A DNA stretch of 64,000 bases from Streptomyces sp. NBC_00154 (GTDB taxonomy: Bacteria; Actinomycetota; Actinomycetes; Streptomycetales; Streptomycetaceae), in the NCBI RefSeq assembly GCF_026342835.1, contig NZ_JAPEMI010000001.1, positions 2,114,501 to 2,178,500 on the forward strand. Reading direction: 5' to 3'. Made by a program: the position numbers and the translations under genes. The notes under the pieces were generated by a model. That model saw nothing but the letters and a program-made list of their open reading frames with translations. It did no database searches and was not told where the DNA came from. Below are positions 43,349-51,402 of the stretch, one piece after another. How positions within the stretch are numbered: position 1 is the stretch's first letter; every line of letters begins with the position of its first letter.

Positions 43349-44110
43349 ATGGCACAGCGCGCACTCCCCCTGCCTGCTCCGAGGCTGGGACGGGCCGTGA
43401 AGACGGCCGGAGCACAACCTGCGGTCAGCGGCGTGGTCCTGCTGCTCCCGGACGGCGAGGCCGACTCGCACCGCCGCCCTTCCCCTCTGTCGTACGCGCT
43501 CCAGTTGCCGCTCGCCCGCACCCTGGCACGCGCCGGCCAGGACGACGGGCTCGCCGCGCATGTCGTGCGCTACCGCTGCCGCGGCTGGAACGCCACGGAC
43601 GCGCAGCTCGCGGCGGACGCCGAGTGGGCGGTGGAGGAGGTCGTGCGACGGTACGGCGACGTCCCCGTCTGCCTGGCCGGTCACGGCATGGGCGGCCGTG
43701 CGGCGCTGCGTGCGGGCGGCCACCCTGCGGTCAACTCGGTGCTGGCGATGGCCCCTTGGCTGCCCGAGGACCCGTCGGTCGAGCCGGAACCGGTGAAACA
43801 TCTGCTGGGCCGCCAGGTATTGCTCGTCCACGGCACGAACGACGCGCGCTCCGACCCTGAGTTGTCGTTCCGGCTGGCCCAGCGCGCCAAGAAGGCCAAC
43901 CGGGACACCTGCCGCTTCGAGGTCCACTCGGACGGCCACTCCCTGCGCCAGCACCGGGCCGAAGTGGTGGCGCTGGCAGTGGACTTCGTACGGGGATCGC
44001 TGTTCGGACGGACATATGCCCGCCCGGTCGCCGACGCCCTGGCGGCGCCCCCGCCTCTGGGACTGCGGATGCCCCTGGCGTCGGGATTCGGGCGGTCGTT
44101 GAAGTCCTAG
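43349..44110 (+). CDS. Alpha/beta-hydrolase-fold protein lacking the nucleophile serine
   Basis: A 253-residue protein with the alpha/beta-hydrolase layout: VVLLLPDGEAD strand and oxyanion region, VVRYRCRGWN, the nucleophile elbow LAGHGMGGRAAL, the acid turn VHGTNDARSDP and the histidine in SDGHSLRQH. The elbow should read GxSxG; residue 113 is glycine instead of serine (codon GGC at 43685-43687), so ester hydrolysis by the usual mechanism is not possible. It may be a conserved non-catalytic member. Divergent from add; function unknown. Confidence 0.78.
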   Translation: MAQRALPLPAPRLGRAVKTAGAQPAVSGVVLLLPDGEADSHRRPSPLSYALQLPLARTLARAGQDDGLAAHVVRYRCRGWNATDAQLAADAEWAVEEVVRRYGDVPVCLAGHGMGGRAALRAGGHPAVNSVLAMAPWLPEDPSVEPEPVKHLLGRQVLLVHGTNDARSDPELSFRLAQRAKKANRDTCRFEVHSDGHSLRQHRAEVVALAVDFVRGSLFGRTYARPVADALAAPPPLGLRMPLASGFGRSLKS

Positions 44111-44262
44111 GGCACGCGGGACGCCCTGTGGCCGCCCGAGGTGTCAGGGGCGGCAGAGCGACGAGCCGGCTTGCACACCACTCGGAAGGGCTTCGCGCCG
44201 CAGCCCCGATCCTGGACACCCGGAATCCGCTGCCCGACTTCTCCCACACGCGCCACCGCCCG

Positions 44263-45216
44263 TCAGTCCGGCAGCAGGTGCCCCCGGCGCGACAGCAGGA
44301 ACTGCTTGAACGCCGCCACCGGGGGTGTGTCCGGGTGGCCGTCCAGCCAGGCCACGCCGATCTCACGGGCCGCGCGCGGGGCCGTGACCGTCAGTTCGAC
44401 GACGCCCGGGCGGGCCACCGCGGGCGGCGGCAGCAGGGCCACGCCCAGGCCGGCGGCCACCAGGCCGCGCAGGGTCTCCGCCTCCTCGCCCTCGAACGCC
44501 ACACGGGGCGTGAAGCCCGCCTCCGCACACAGGTCGTCGGTGATCCGCCGCAGGCCGTACCCCGGCTCCAGGGTCACGAACGCCTCGTCGGCGGCCTCGG
44601 CCAGGCGGATGCGCCTGCGGGAGGCGAGGCGGTGGTCGTCGGGGACGACCAGGCGCAGCCGCTGCTCGTCGAGGCGGCGGGCCACCAGGTCGGGGGCGTC
44701 CGGGACGGGTGAGGTGAGGCAGAGGTCGAGGCCGCCGGCCCGGAGCCGCTCGATCATCGCCTCGCCGTAGTTCTGCACGAGTTGGAAGCGCACGCGGGGA
44801 TGGTCGGCGCGGAAGGCCCGGATCAGCGCGGGAACGGTCTCCGAGCCCATCGTGTGCAGGAACCCGAAGGCCACCTTGCCCGCGGTCGGATCGGCGTCGG
44901 CCCGTACCGACTCCGCGGCCCGCTCCACCTCGGCGAGGGCACGCTCGGCGGAGCCCAGGAAGGTACGGCCCGCGGGGGTGAGGGAAACGGTACGGCCCCT
45001 GCGGGCGAACAGGGCTACCCCCAGGTCCTGTTCCAGCCTGACCATCGCCCGCGACAGGGTGGACTGCGGGACGCCGAGCTCGTGCGCGGCGCGGGTGACG
45101 TGCTCGTGGCGGGCCACCGCCTCGAAGTAGGCGAGCCGCGGCGCGAGGACGGCGCGAATGTCTTCTTCGTAACTACTCGGTGACAGCCGAGGCTGTGAGC
45201 TGCGTTCATGCACCAT
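44263..45216 (-). CDS. LysR family transcriptional regulator
   Basis: A 317-residue regulator with the LysR helix-turn-helix (LAYFEAVARHEHVTRAAHEL then GVPQSTLSRAMVRLEQDLGV, FARRGRTVSLTPAG) and a periplasmic-binding-like effector domain. I start it at ATG 45216; the frame is open 12 codons further. It is divergent from the MFS transporter gene across 62 bases, the classic arrangement of a LysR protein controlling its neighbour, probably in response to the exported compound. Confidence 0.92.
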   Translation of the reverse strand: MVHERSSQPRLSPSSYEEDIRAVLAPRLAYFEAVARHEHVTRAAHELGVPQSTLSRAMVRLEQDLGVALFARRGRTVSLTPAGRTFLGSAERALAEVERAAESVRADADPTAGKVAFGFLHTMGSETVPALIRAFRADHPRVRFQLVQNYGEAMIERLRAGGLDLCLTSPVPDAPDLVARRLDEQRLRLVVPDDHRLASRRRIRLAEAADEAFVTLEPGYGLRRITDDLCAEAGFTPRVAFEGEEAETLRGLVAAGLGVALLPPPAVARPGVVELTVTAPRAAREIGVAWLDGHPDTPPVAAFKQFLLSRRGHLLPD

Positions 45217-45278
45217 GGGATTGATTATCGCAAGTTCGTGCATTGGACGCATGAATCGGAGCGATCTACTTTCGAGGT

Positions 45279-46589
45279 ATGCCTCCTGCCAGTACCAAGG
45301 CGTCCACCCTCACGCTGGACGCCTCAGCCCCGTCATCGCCCGTCGCCCCCGCTGCCGCCGCCGTTCCGGACCGGCTGGAGCCCGGCGGCCCCGGCTACCG
45401 CCGGATGAGCTTCGCGCTCTTCGCCGCCGGTGTCGCGACGTTCGCACTCCTCTACTCCACCCAGGCACTGCTGCCCGCCGTCTCCGCCGGTTTCGGCGCC
45501 ACGGCCGGACAGGCCAGCTGGACGGTCTCCGCGGCGACGGGTGCGCTGGCGTTGTGTGTGCTGCCGATGAGTGCGCTCTCCGAGCGGTTCGGACGGCGGC
45601 AGCTGATGACCGCCTCGCTGACGGTCGCCGTACTGGTGGGCCTGCTCGTACCGTTCGCCCCCTCGCTCGGCTGGCTGATCGCCCTGCGCGCCGTCCAGGG
45701 CGCGGCACTGGCCGGGCTGCCCGCCTCCGCGATGGCGTACCTGGCCGAGGAGGTACGGCCGAAGGCGCTGGTCGCCGCGATCGGACTGTTCGTGGCGGGC
45801 AACAGCATCGGCGGCATGAGCGGCCGCATCCTCACCGGCTGGATCGCCCAGCTGTGGGGCTGGCGGGCAGCACTCGGCGCGGTCGGACTGCTGGCCGTGG
45901 CCTGCGCGGTCGTCTTCCACTTCATGATCCCGAAGGCCCGTAACTTCACGCCCGGCACACTGAACCCGAAGGCCCTGGCGAAGACGGTGGGCGGACACCT
46001 CGCCGATCCGCTGCTACGCAGGCTGTACGCGATCGGCGCCCTGTTCATGACGGTGTTCGGCGCGGTCTACACGGTGATCGGCTACCGGCTGATCGGCGAA
46101 CCGTTCAACCTCCCGCAGGGCGTCATCGGCTCGATCTTCCTGGTCTACCTCGTCGGTACGGTGTCGTCCGCCGCGGCCGGCAGGCTCGTCGCCCGGCTCG
46201 GCCGCCGGGGCGCGCTCTACCTGGCCGTCTCCACCACGGCTGCCGGTCTGCTGCTCTCGCTCGCCGACCAGTTGGCCGCCGTACTGCTCGGCCTGGTCCT
46301 GATCACGGCGGGCTTCTTCGCAGGCCACGCGGTCGCCTCGTCGTCCGTGAGCCGGACCGCGACGAAGGGCCGGGCGCAGGCGTCGGCGCTCTACCAGTCC
46401 GCGTACTACCTGGGCTCCAGCGCGGGCGGCACGCTCGGCGCGATCGCCTTCCACGCCGGTGGCTGGGCGGGCACGGTGTCCATGGGACTGCTCGCGGTCC
46501 TCGGCGTCGTCTCGATCACGCTGTACGGGTCGCGGGTCGCCCGGGCCGAGCGACACCGGCTCGTACCGGTGGCGTCCGTACAGAACTGA
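45279..46589 (+). CDS. MFS transporter (YnfM-like)
   Basis: A 436-residue major facilitator with 12 predicted helices after a 40-residue Ala/Pro/Ser leader. The motif A region reads SALSERFGRRQLM; the second half repeats it as GRLVARLGRRGAL. RxxQG (ALRAVQGAALAGLPA) in helix 4 and the overall sequence suggest the YnfM/AraJ-like proton-coupled efflux group. Divergent LysR gene suggests inducible export of a toxic or signalling compound; substrate unknown. Confidence 0.9.
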   Translation: MPPASTKASTLTLDASAPSSPVAPAAAAVPDRLEPGGPGYRRMSFALFAAGVATFALLYSTQALLPAVSAGFGATAGQASWTVSAATGALALCVLPMSALSERFGRRQLMTASLTVAVLVGLLVPFAPSLGWLIALRAVQGAALAGLPASAMAYLAEEVRPKALVAAIGLFVAGNSIGGMSGRILTGWIAQLWGWRAALGAVGLLAVACAVVFHFMIPKARNFTPGTLNPKALAKTVGGHLADPLLRRLYAIGALFMTVFGAVYTVIGYRLIGEPFNLPQGVIGSIFLVYLVGTVSSAAAGRLVARLGRRGALYLAVSTTAAGLLLSLADQLAAVLLGLVLITAGFFAGHAVASSSVSRTATKGRAQASALYQSAYYLGSSAGGTLGAIAFHAGGWAGTVSMGLLAVLGVVSITLYGSRVARAERHRLVPVASVQN

Positions 46590-46674
46590 GACATACGGCG
46601 CACAACCATCCACTCCCCGACGCGCGTCTAGCAGGCGGAACCACCGCACAGCGCGCGAAGGGGAGTTGGCGTAC

Positions 46675-47391
46675 ATGGGAGTCGTAGGGAACATACGGGG
46701 AGTCCGGATGCGGCGCGCGGTGGCGCTGTCCGTCGCCGGACTGATGGCAGCACCGGTGCTCGTGCTCGGATCGGGCGCCTCCGCGCAGGCCGCATCCTGC
46801 ACCACGTCCACCGGGCCGTACCAGAAGCAGGTCGAGAACTACCTGCACCGGACGGTCGACGGCAAGCAGTCGGCAGCCGACTGCAAGGCGATCCAGTCGT
46901 TCCAGCGCACCTACGGGATCACCCCGGACATCGGGTACGCGGGACCGATCACCTGGCAGACGATGAAGACGCTCACGGCCCAGAAGGCGGCCGGCAAGAA
47001 CCCCAACAAGGACAAGAAGTGCCCCACCAACAAGGGGCGCATCGCGTGCGTGGACCTGACCCGGCAGCTGAGCTGGATCCAGGACGGCGCCAAGCTGAAG
47101 TACGGCCCGGTGCCGATCCGCAGCGGGCGGAACGGGTACGAGACCCGCACCGGGTCGAAGAAGATCTATCTGCGGCACATCAAGCACTGGTCGTCGCTCT
47201 ACCACGTGTGGATGCCGTACTCGCAGTTCTTCGACGGCGGGCAGGCGTTCCACTCGGTCGGTCTGAAGATGTGGAACCCGCCGGGGTCGCACGGCTGCGT
47301 CAACATGCGGGACGCGGACGCCAAGGCATATTGGAATCTGCTGAAGAACGGCGACGACGTGTACGTGTACGGGCGCAAGCCCGGAACGTGA
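46675..47391 (+). CDS. Secreted L,D-transpeptidase with peptidoglycan-binding domain
   Basis: A 238-residue exported enzyme: signal peptide (core VALSVAGLMAAPVLVLG, cleavage near ASAQA), a peptidoglycan-binding region (about residues 50-105: VENYLHRTVDG, CKAIQSFQRTYGI, GPITWQTM) and a YkuD catalytic domain (about 118-235) with HSVGL and the nucleophile motif GSHGCVNM. Its role is 3-3 crosslinking in the wall. ATG 46675 follows GGGGAG. The smaller, non-lipidated counterpart of the lipoprotein at 8203. Confidence 0.9.
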   Translation: MGVVGNIRGVRMRRAVALSVAGLMAAPVLVLGSGASAQAASCTTSTGPYQKQVENYLHRTVDGKQSAADCKAIQSFQRTYGITPDIGYAGPITWQTMKTLTAQKAAGKNPNKDKKCPTNKGRIACVDLTRQLSWIQDGAKLKYGPVPIRSGRNGYETRTGSKKIYLRHIKHWSSLYHVWMPYSQFFDGGQAFHSVGLKMWNPPGSHGCVNMRDADAKAYWNLLKNGDDVYVYGRKPGT

Positions 47392-47496
47392 CCATAACGC
47401 GAGCGGCTTCGGTACTTCCCGCCCCCGTTGTCAGTGGCCTCCTGTAGCTTCCGAAGTGCCGAGTGAGCGGTGACACAACGCAACAGGGGTGGAGCG

Positions 47497-48486
47497 ATGA
47501 GTGATCTGACGGCAGCGGCGGACATCGACAGCCGTCTGGAGGGACACCGGGTCGAGCTGACCGGTTACTGCTACCGGATGCTCGGCTCGGCCTTCGAGGC
47601 GGAGGACGCCGTACAGGACACGCTGGTGCGCGCCTGGCGCAACTTCGAGAAGTTCGAGGGCCGTTCCTCGCTGCGCTCCTGGCTGTACCGGATCGCCACC
47701 AACGTCTGCCTCGACATGCTGAACGCGGGGAAGAAGAGGGCCCGGCCGGTCGATCTGACGGGCCCGACACCGCTCGCCCGGGCCGCGCTCAACCCACTGC
47801 CGGAGAACACCTGGCTGGAGCCGATGCCGGACGGGCGGATCCTGCCGTCGGTGGCCGACCCCGCGGAGGCCGCGGTGGTACGGGAGTCGGTGCGCCTCGC
47901 GTTCGTCGCCGCGCTGCAGCATCTACCGCCCAAGCAGCGGGCCGTGCTGATCCTGCGCGAGGTGCTGGCCTGGAGGGCGAGCGAGGTCGCCGAGCTGCTC
48001 GACACCTCGGTCGCCTCGGTCAACAGCGCCCTGCAGCGGGCCAGGGCGACCCTCGCCGAGAACGAGGGACTGACCGCCGACACCGCGGACCCGCTCGACG
48101 AGGAGCAGCGCAAGCTCCTCGAGCGGTACGTGGCGGCGTTCGAGGGCTATGACATGGCGGCGCTGACCGCGCTGCTCCATGAGGACGCCGTGATGACGAT
48201 GCCGCCGTTCGACCTCTGGCTCCAGGGGCACCACGACATCACGGGCTTCATGGTCTCCATCGGCGCGGGCTGCGAGGGCTCCCGCCTGGTGGCGACCGCG
48301 GCGAACGGCACCCCGGCTTTCGCCCACTACAAGCCGAATCCGGACGGCCCCGGCTTCGTGCCGTGGGCGGTGCAGGTCATCGACATCTCGGACGGTGCGA
48401 TCACCGGACTGCACTGCTTCCTGGACACACCCCGCTGGTTCACGCTCTTCGGTCTGCCGGACCACCTCGAGGCCGACCGGGCGTGA
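47497..48486 (+). CDS. ECF RNA polymerase sigma factor with C-terminal SnoaL-like domain
   Basis: A 329-residue sigma factor of the long type (TIGR02960-like). Region 2: LTGYCYRMLGSAFEAEDAVQ, then LRSWLYRIATNVCLDML; region 4: LQHLPPKQRAVLILREVLAW, then EVAELLDTSVASVNSALQRA. The C-terminal 130 residues (from about 200: LERYVAAFEGYDMAALTALL) form a SnoaL/NTF2-like fold that in related groups replaces an anti-sigma factor and modulates activity, possibly through a ligand. No anti-sigma gene is adjacent. ATG 47497 follows GGGGTGGAG. Confidence 0.9.
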   Translation: MSDLTAAADIDSRLEGHRVELTGYCYRMLGSAFEAEDAVQDTLVRAWRNFEKFEGRSSLRSWLYRIATNVCLDMLNAGKKRARPVDLTGPTPLARAALNPLPENTWLEPMPDGRILPSVADPAEAAVVRESVRLAFVAALQHLPPKQRAVLILREVLAWRASEVAELLDTSVASVNSALQRARATLAENEGLTADTADPLDEEQRKLLERYVAAFEGYDMAALTALLHEDAVMTMPPFDLWLQGHHDITGFMVSIGAGCEGSRLVATAANGTPAFAHYKPNPDGPGFVPWAVQVIDISDGAITGLHCFLDTPRWFTLFGLPDHLEADRA

Positions 48487-48546
48487 GGCGGGGCACAGGG
48501 CGGAGGAACGCGTCGGAGGCGGGCTGAGCGGCGCGGGGCCGGAGGC

Positions 48547-48864
48547 TCAGTCCCGGCACCGCTCCTCCACGTTCACGACGTCGGCCAGCCCCACCAACTC
48601 CAGCAGGTTCCGCAGTTCGGGCGGCACATTGCGCAGCCGCAGCCGTCTGCCGCCCGCCCGTCGCGCGACAAGCCCCAGCCGCGCTATCGCCTCGACCAGG
48701 ACCAGATCCGCCTGTACGACCCCGCCCAGGTCGCAGTCCACCCCGGCGTCCGGGTCGCGGACCCCGCCCTCGGAGTCGTACAGCAGGGACTCCAGCTCGG
48801 CGCAGAGCGCCGGCACGTCGGGCCCGGTGACGCGACCGGCGATGACCAGAGCCTTCGGGGTCAT
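48547..48864 (-). CDS. STAS domain protein (anti-sigma factor antagonist-like)
   Basis: A 105-residue STAS-fold protein: ALVIAGRVTGPDVPALCAEL, CDLGGVVQADLVLVEAIARL and RRLRLRNVPPELRNLLELVG. The region where SpoIIAA-type antagonists have the phosphorylatable DxS motif reads GGVVQADL, without serine, so control by phosphorylation is doubtful. ATG 48864 is used; ATG 48906 is possible. It may bind a nucleotide or a partner kinase encoded elsewhere. Confidence 0.75.
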   Translation of the reverse strand: MTPKALVIAGRVTGPDVPALCAELESLLYDSEGGVRDPDAGVDCDLGGVVQADLVLVEAIARLGLVARRAGGRRLRLRNVPPELRNLLELVGLADVVNVEERCRD

Positions 48865-48925
48865 GGGATCCACACGAAGGAGACCGCCGCAACGCCCGGA
48901 ACTCATCGCTGCGCGACGCGGCTTC

Positions 48926-49516
48926 TCAACTGACCGGAAAGACCCCGGTGTCCAGATCCAGCCGGAACGGCTCCGGCAAGGTCAGCTTCTCCCCGTACTC
49001 GACCGCGTCCAGGACCCGGTAGGTGCCATCGCCGGGTTCGCCGTACAGGGTGGCGGTCGGGCGGCCGGAGTGCCACGGGTCGAGAAGCAGGAACAGCTCG
49101 ACACCCGCCTTCGCGTATCCGTGCGCCTTGCCGATGCGGTCGTGGTTGGCATTGTCCCGAGAGGTGATCTCGACGACGAGCCGGGCCTCTTCCGCCGGTA
49201 CGCGGTTGCCCGGCCCGGTCGCCACGGCACGCGGCAGGACAACGAGATCAGGGATGTAGAGCCCGGCCCGTCCCGGCACCGAGACAGCGAGGGTCTGGAA
49301 GATCTCCCAGTCCTCCGGAATCACGGAGTAGAGCCTGCGCTGCAGCAGCGCCGCAGTGAGATTGTGGTCCTTGGACGGCGGTGGCGACACGGTGACGATC
49401 CCCTCGATGATCTCCACCTTGCAGCCCTCAGGCGCGTCCGTCTCCTCCCAGATCCGGACGAGGTCGTCCCAGCCGTGGCCGCTGCCCGGCACAGGGTCGA
49501 CGGTGAGTGCGCCCAT
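48926..49516 (-). CDS. Uma2/DUF820 family putative endonuclease
   Basis: A 196-residue protein of the Uma2 (DUF820) family with a PD-(D/E)XK-like core: KVEIIEGIVTVSPPPSKDHN, the acidic YIPDLVVLP and the VVEITSRDN motif with the Glu and the later KAHGYAKAGVELFLLLDP. Such genes are very abundant in Streptomyces and cyanobacteria; restriction-like nuclease activity is assumed but the role is unknown. ATG 49516. Confidence 0.88.
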   Translation of the reverse strand: MGALTVDPVPGSGHGWDDLVRIWEETDAPEGCKVEIIEGIVTVSPPPSKDHNLTAALLQRRLYSVIPEDWEIFQTLAVSVPGRAGLYIPDLVVLPRAVATGPGNRVPAEEARLVVEITSRDNANHDRIGKAHGYAKAGVELFLLLDPWHSGRPTATLYGEPGDGTYRVLDAVEYGEKLTLPEPFRLDLDTGVFPVS

Positions 49517-49613
49517 GGCGGTCTCCTCTATCGGTGCGTCACCGAGTCCAGCATGCCGAACGGGACCGGCAGCAGTCCACCGGTCCCGTTCACCCGTACG
49601 GGTAAGCCGCAGG

Positions 49614-50891
49614 TCAGGCGATACGTTCCCGCACCACCGGGGTGGCGGTGAACTCCGTGCCGGCCGGGGCGATGTCGAACGACCCGGGCAGGGCCTTCAG
49701 CGCGTACTCGAACTTCTCCGGGGTGTCCGTGTGCAGTGTCAGCAGCCGCTGGCCCTTGGTCACCGTGTCGCCCGGCTTGGCGTGCATTTCGATGCCCGCG
49801 CCCGCCTGTACCGGGTCCTCCTTGCGGGCCCGGCCCGCGCCGAGGCGCCAGGCGGCGACGCCGATGTCGTACGCGTCGAGACGGGTCAGTACGCCGGAGG
49901 TGTGGGCCGCCACCACATGCTGCTCGCGGGCGACCGGGAGCGTGGCGTCCGGGTCACCGCCCTGGGCGGAGATCATCCGGCGCCAGACGTCCATCGCGGA
50001 GCCGTCGGCCAGGGCCTTCTCCGGGTCGGCGTCCTTGAGTCCGGCCGCGTCGAGCATCTCGCGGGCCAGGGCGAGGGTGAGGTCGATGACATCCTTGGGG
50101 CCGCCGCCGGCCAGGACCTCGACCGACTCACGGACCTCAAGCGCGTTGCCCGCGGTCAGGCCGAGCGGGGTGGCCATGTCGGTGAGGAGCGCGACCGTCC
50201 GCACGCCGCTGTCGGTGCCCAGCGCGACCATGGTCGAGGCCAGTTCACGGGCGTCCTCGATGGTCTTCATGAAGGCGCCGGAGCCGACCTTGACGTCCAG
50301 GACCAGCGCGCCGGTGCCCTCGGCGATCTTCTTGGACATGATCGAGCTGGCGATCAGCGGGATGGCCTCGACGGTGCCGGTGACATCGCGGAGCGCGTAC
50401 AGCTTCTTGTCGGCGGGGGCCAGACCGTCACCGGCGGCGCAGATCACGGCGCCGGTGGTGTCCAGGACGTCGAGCATCTCGGCGTTCGAGAGGTGGGCGC
50501 GCCAGCCGGAGATGGACTCCAGCTTGTCGAGAGTGCCGCCGGTGTGGCCGAGACCGCGGCCGCTGAGCTGCGGCACCGCGGCTCCACAGGCCGCGACCAG
50601 CGGGGCGAGCGGCAGGGTGATCTTGTCGCCGACGCCGCCGGTGGAGTGCTTGTCGGTGGTGGGGCGGGAGAGCGAGTCGAAGTTCATCCGCTCGCCGGAG
50701 GCGATCATTGCGGCGGTCCACCGGGCGATCTCCGTACGGTTCATACCGTTCAGCAGGATCGCCATGGCCAGTGCGGACATCTGCTCGTCGGCGACCTCGC
50801 CGCGGGTGTAGGCGTCGATGACCCAGTCGATCTGCTCGGGGGTCAGCTCGCCCCGGTCGCGCTTGGTGCGGATGACGGAGATGGCGTCCAT
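49614..50891 (-). CDS. deoA: Thymidine phosphorylase
   Basis: Cleaves thymidine and deoxyuridine with phosphate to base and deoxyribose 1-phosphate. 425 residues with the family signature SRPTTDKHSTGGVGDK for phosphate binding, then SGRGLGHTGGTLDKLESI and the C-terminal domain with KPGDTVTKGQRLL. ATG 50891 is the conserved start (MDAISVIRTKRDRGEL); the frame is open upstream but non-homologous. It lies downstream of the ABC-cdd operon but has its own operator (50941), and a terminator hairpin separates it from cdd, so it is a separate unit under the same control. Confidence 0.95.
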   Translation of the reverse strand: MDAISVIRTKRDRGELTPEQIDWVIDAYTRGEVADEQMSALAMAILLNGMNRTEIARWTAAMIASGERMNFDSLSRPTTDKHSTGGVGDKITLPLAPLVAACGAAVPQLSGRGLGHTGGTLDKLESISGWRAHLSNAEMLDVLDTTGAVICAAGDGLAPADKKLYALRDVTGTVEAIPLIASSIMSKKIAEGTGALVLDVKVGSGAFMKTIEDARELASTMVALGTDSGVRTVALLTDMATPLGLTAGNALEVRESVEVLAGGGPKDVIDLTLALAREMLDAAGLKDADPEKALADGSAMDVWRRMISAQGGDPDATLPVAREQHVVAAHTSGVLTRLDAYDIGVAAWRLGAGRARKEDPVQAGAGIEMHAKPGDTVTKGQRLLTLHTDTPEKFEYALKALPGSFDIAPAGTEFTATPVVRERIA

Positions 50892-50940
50892 GTCCTGGGA
50901 GTCCTTCCGGCCGGTACGTACGCAGGAGTCCCGAATGACT

Positions 50941-50952
50941 CTACGCGCATAG
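50941..50952. promoter_or_regulatory. Nucleoside regulon operator, one mismatch (deoA)
   Basis: CTACGCGCATAG differs from the consensus palindrome at one base and lies 49 bases upstream of the deoA start (50891, minus strand), between the cdd terminator and deoA. Confidence 0.8.
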
Positions 50953-50966
50953 AGGGTGGATAAGGG

Positions 50967-50997
50967 TGTGGCCCTCCCAACGGGCGGGAGGGCCACA
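50967..50997. terminator. 12-bp stem-loop after cytidine deaminase
   Basis: TGTGGCCCTCCC (50967-50978) pairs exactly with GGGAGGGCCACA (50986-50997), loop 7 bases, 6 bases after the cdd stop (51004, minus strand). Confidence 0.88.
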
Positions 50998-51003
50998 GCA
51001 GTT

Positions 51004-51402
51004 CTACTTCAGATGGTCCGGGCCGAAGGCCTGCGGCAGCATGTCGTCGAGCGTGCGGAGGCCGTCCGGGGTCTCCAGGACGAGCTCGGGCCCGCCGAAC
51101 TCGTACAGCAGCTGCCGGCACCTGCCGCACGGGACCAGGATCTCGCCCGCCCCGTCCACACAGGTGAAGTGGGTCAGCCGGCCGCCGCCGGTGGCGTTGA
51201 GCTGCGAGACCAGGCCGCACTCGGCGCACAGGCTCAGTCCGTACGAGGCGTTCTCGACGTTGCAGCCGACCACCGTGCGGCCGTCGTCGACGCGCGCCGC
51301 GACGCCTACCGGGTAGCCCGAGTAGGGGGCGTACGCCCGGGACATGGCGTCCCGGGCGGCGACGCGCAGGGCGTCCCAGTCGACGTCGGCGGCCGCGGTC
51401 AC
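51004..51402 (-). CDS. cdd: Cytidine deaminase
   Basis: Deaminates cytidine and deoxycytidine to uridine and deoxyuridine. 132 residues; the zinc site is CAECGLVSQL (first ligand Cys plus catalytic Glu) and PCGRCRQLL (two Cys ligands), the all-cysteine form of tetrameric bacterial enzymes. NVENASYGLS is the nucleoside-binding segment. GTG 51402 overlaps the stop of the upstream permease gene by four bases, so it is the last gene of the nucleoside import operon and is coupled to it. Confidence 0.95.
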   Translation of the reverse strand: MTAAADVDWDALRVAARDAMSRAYAPYSGYPVGVAARVDDGRTVVGCNVENASYGLSLCAECGLVSQLNATGGGRLTHFTCVDGAGEILVPCGRCRQLLYEFGGPELVLETPDGLRTLDDMLPQAFGPDHLK

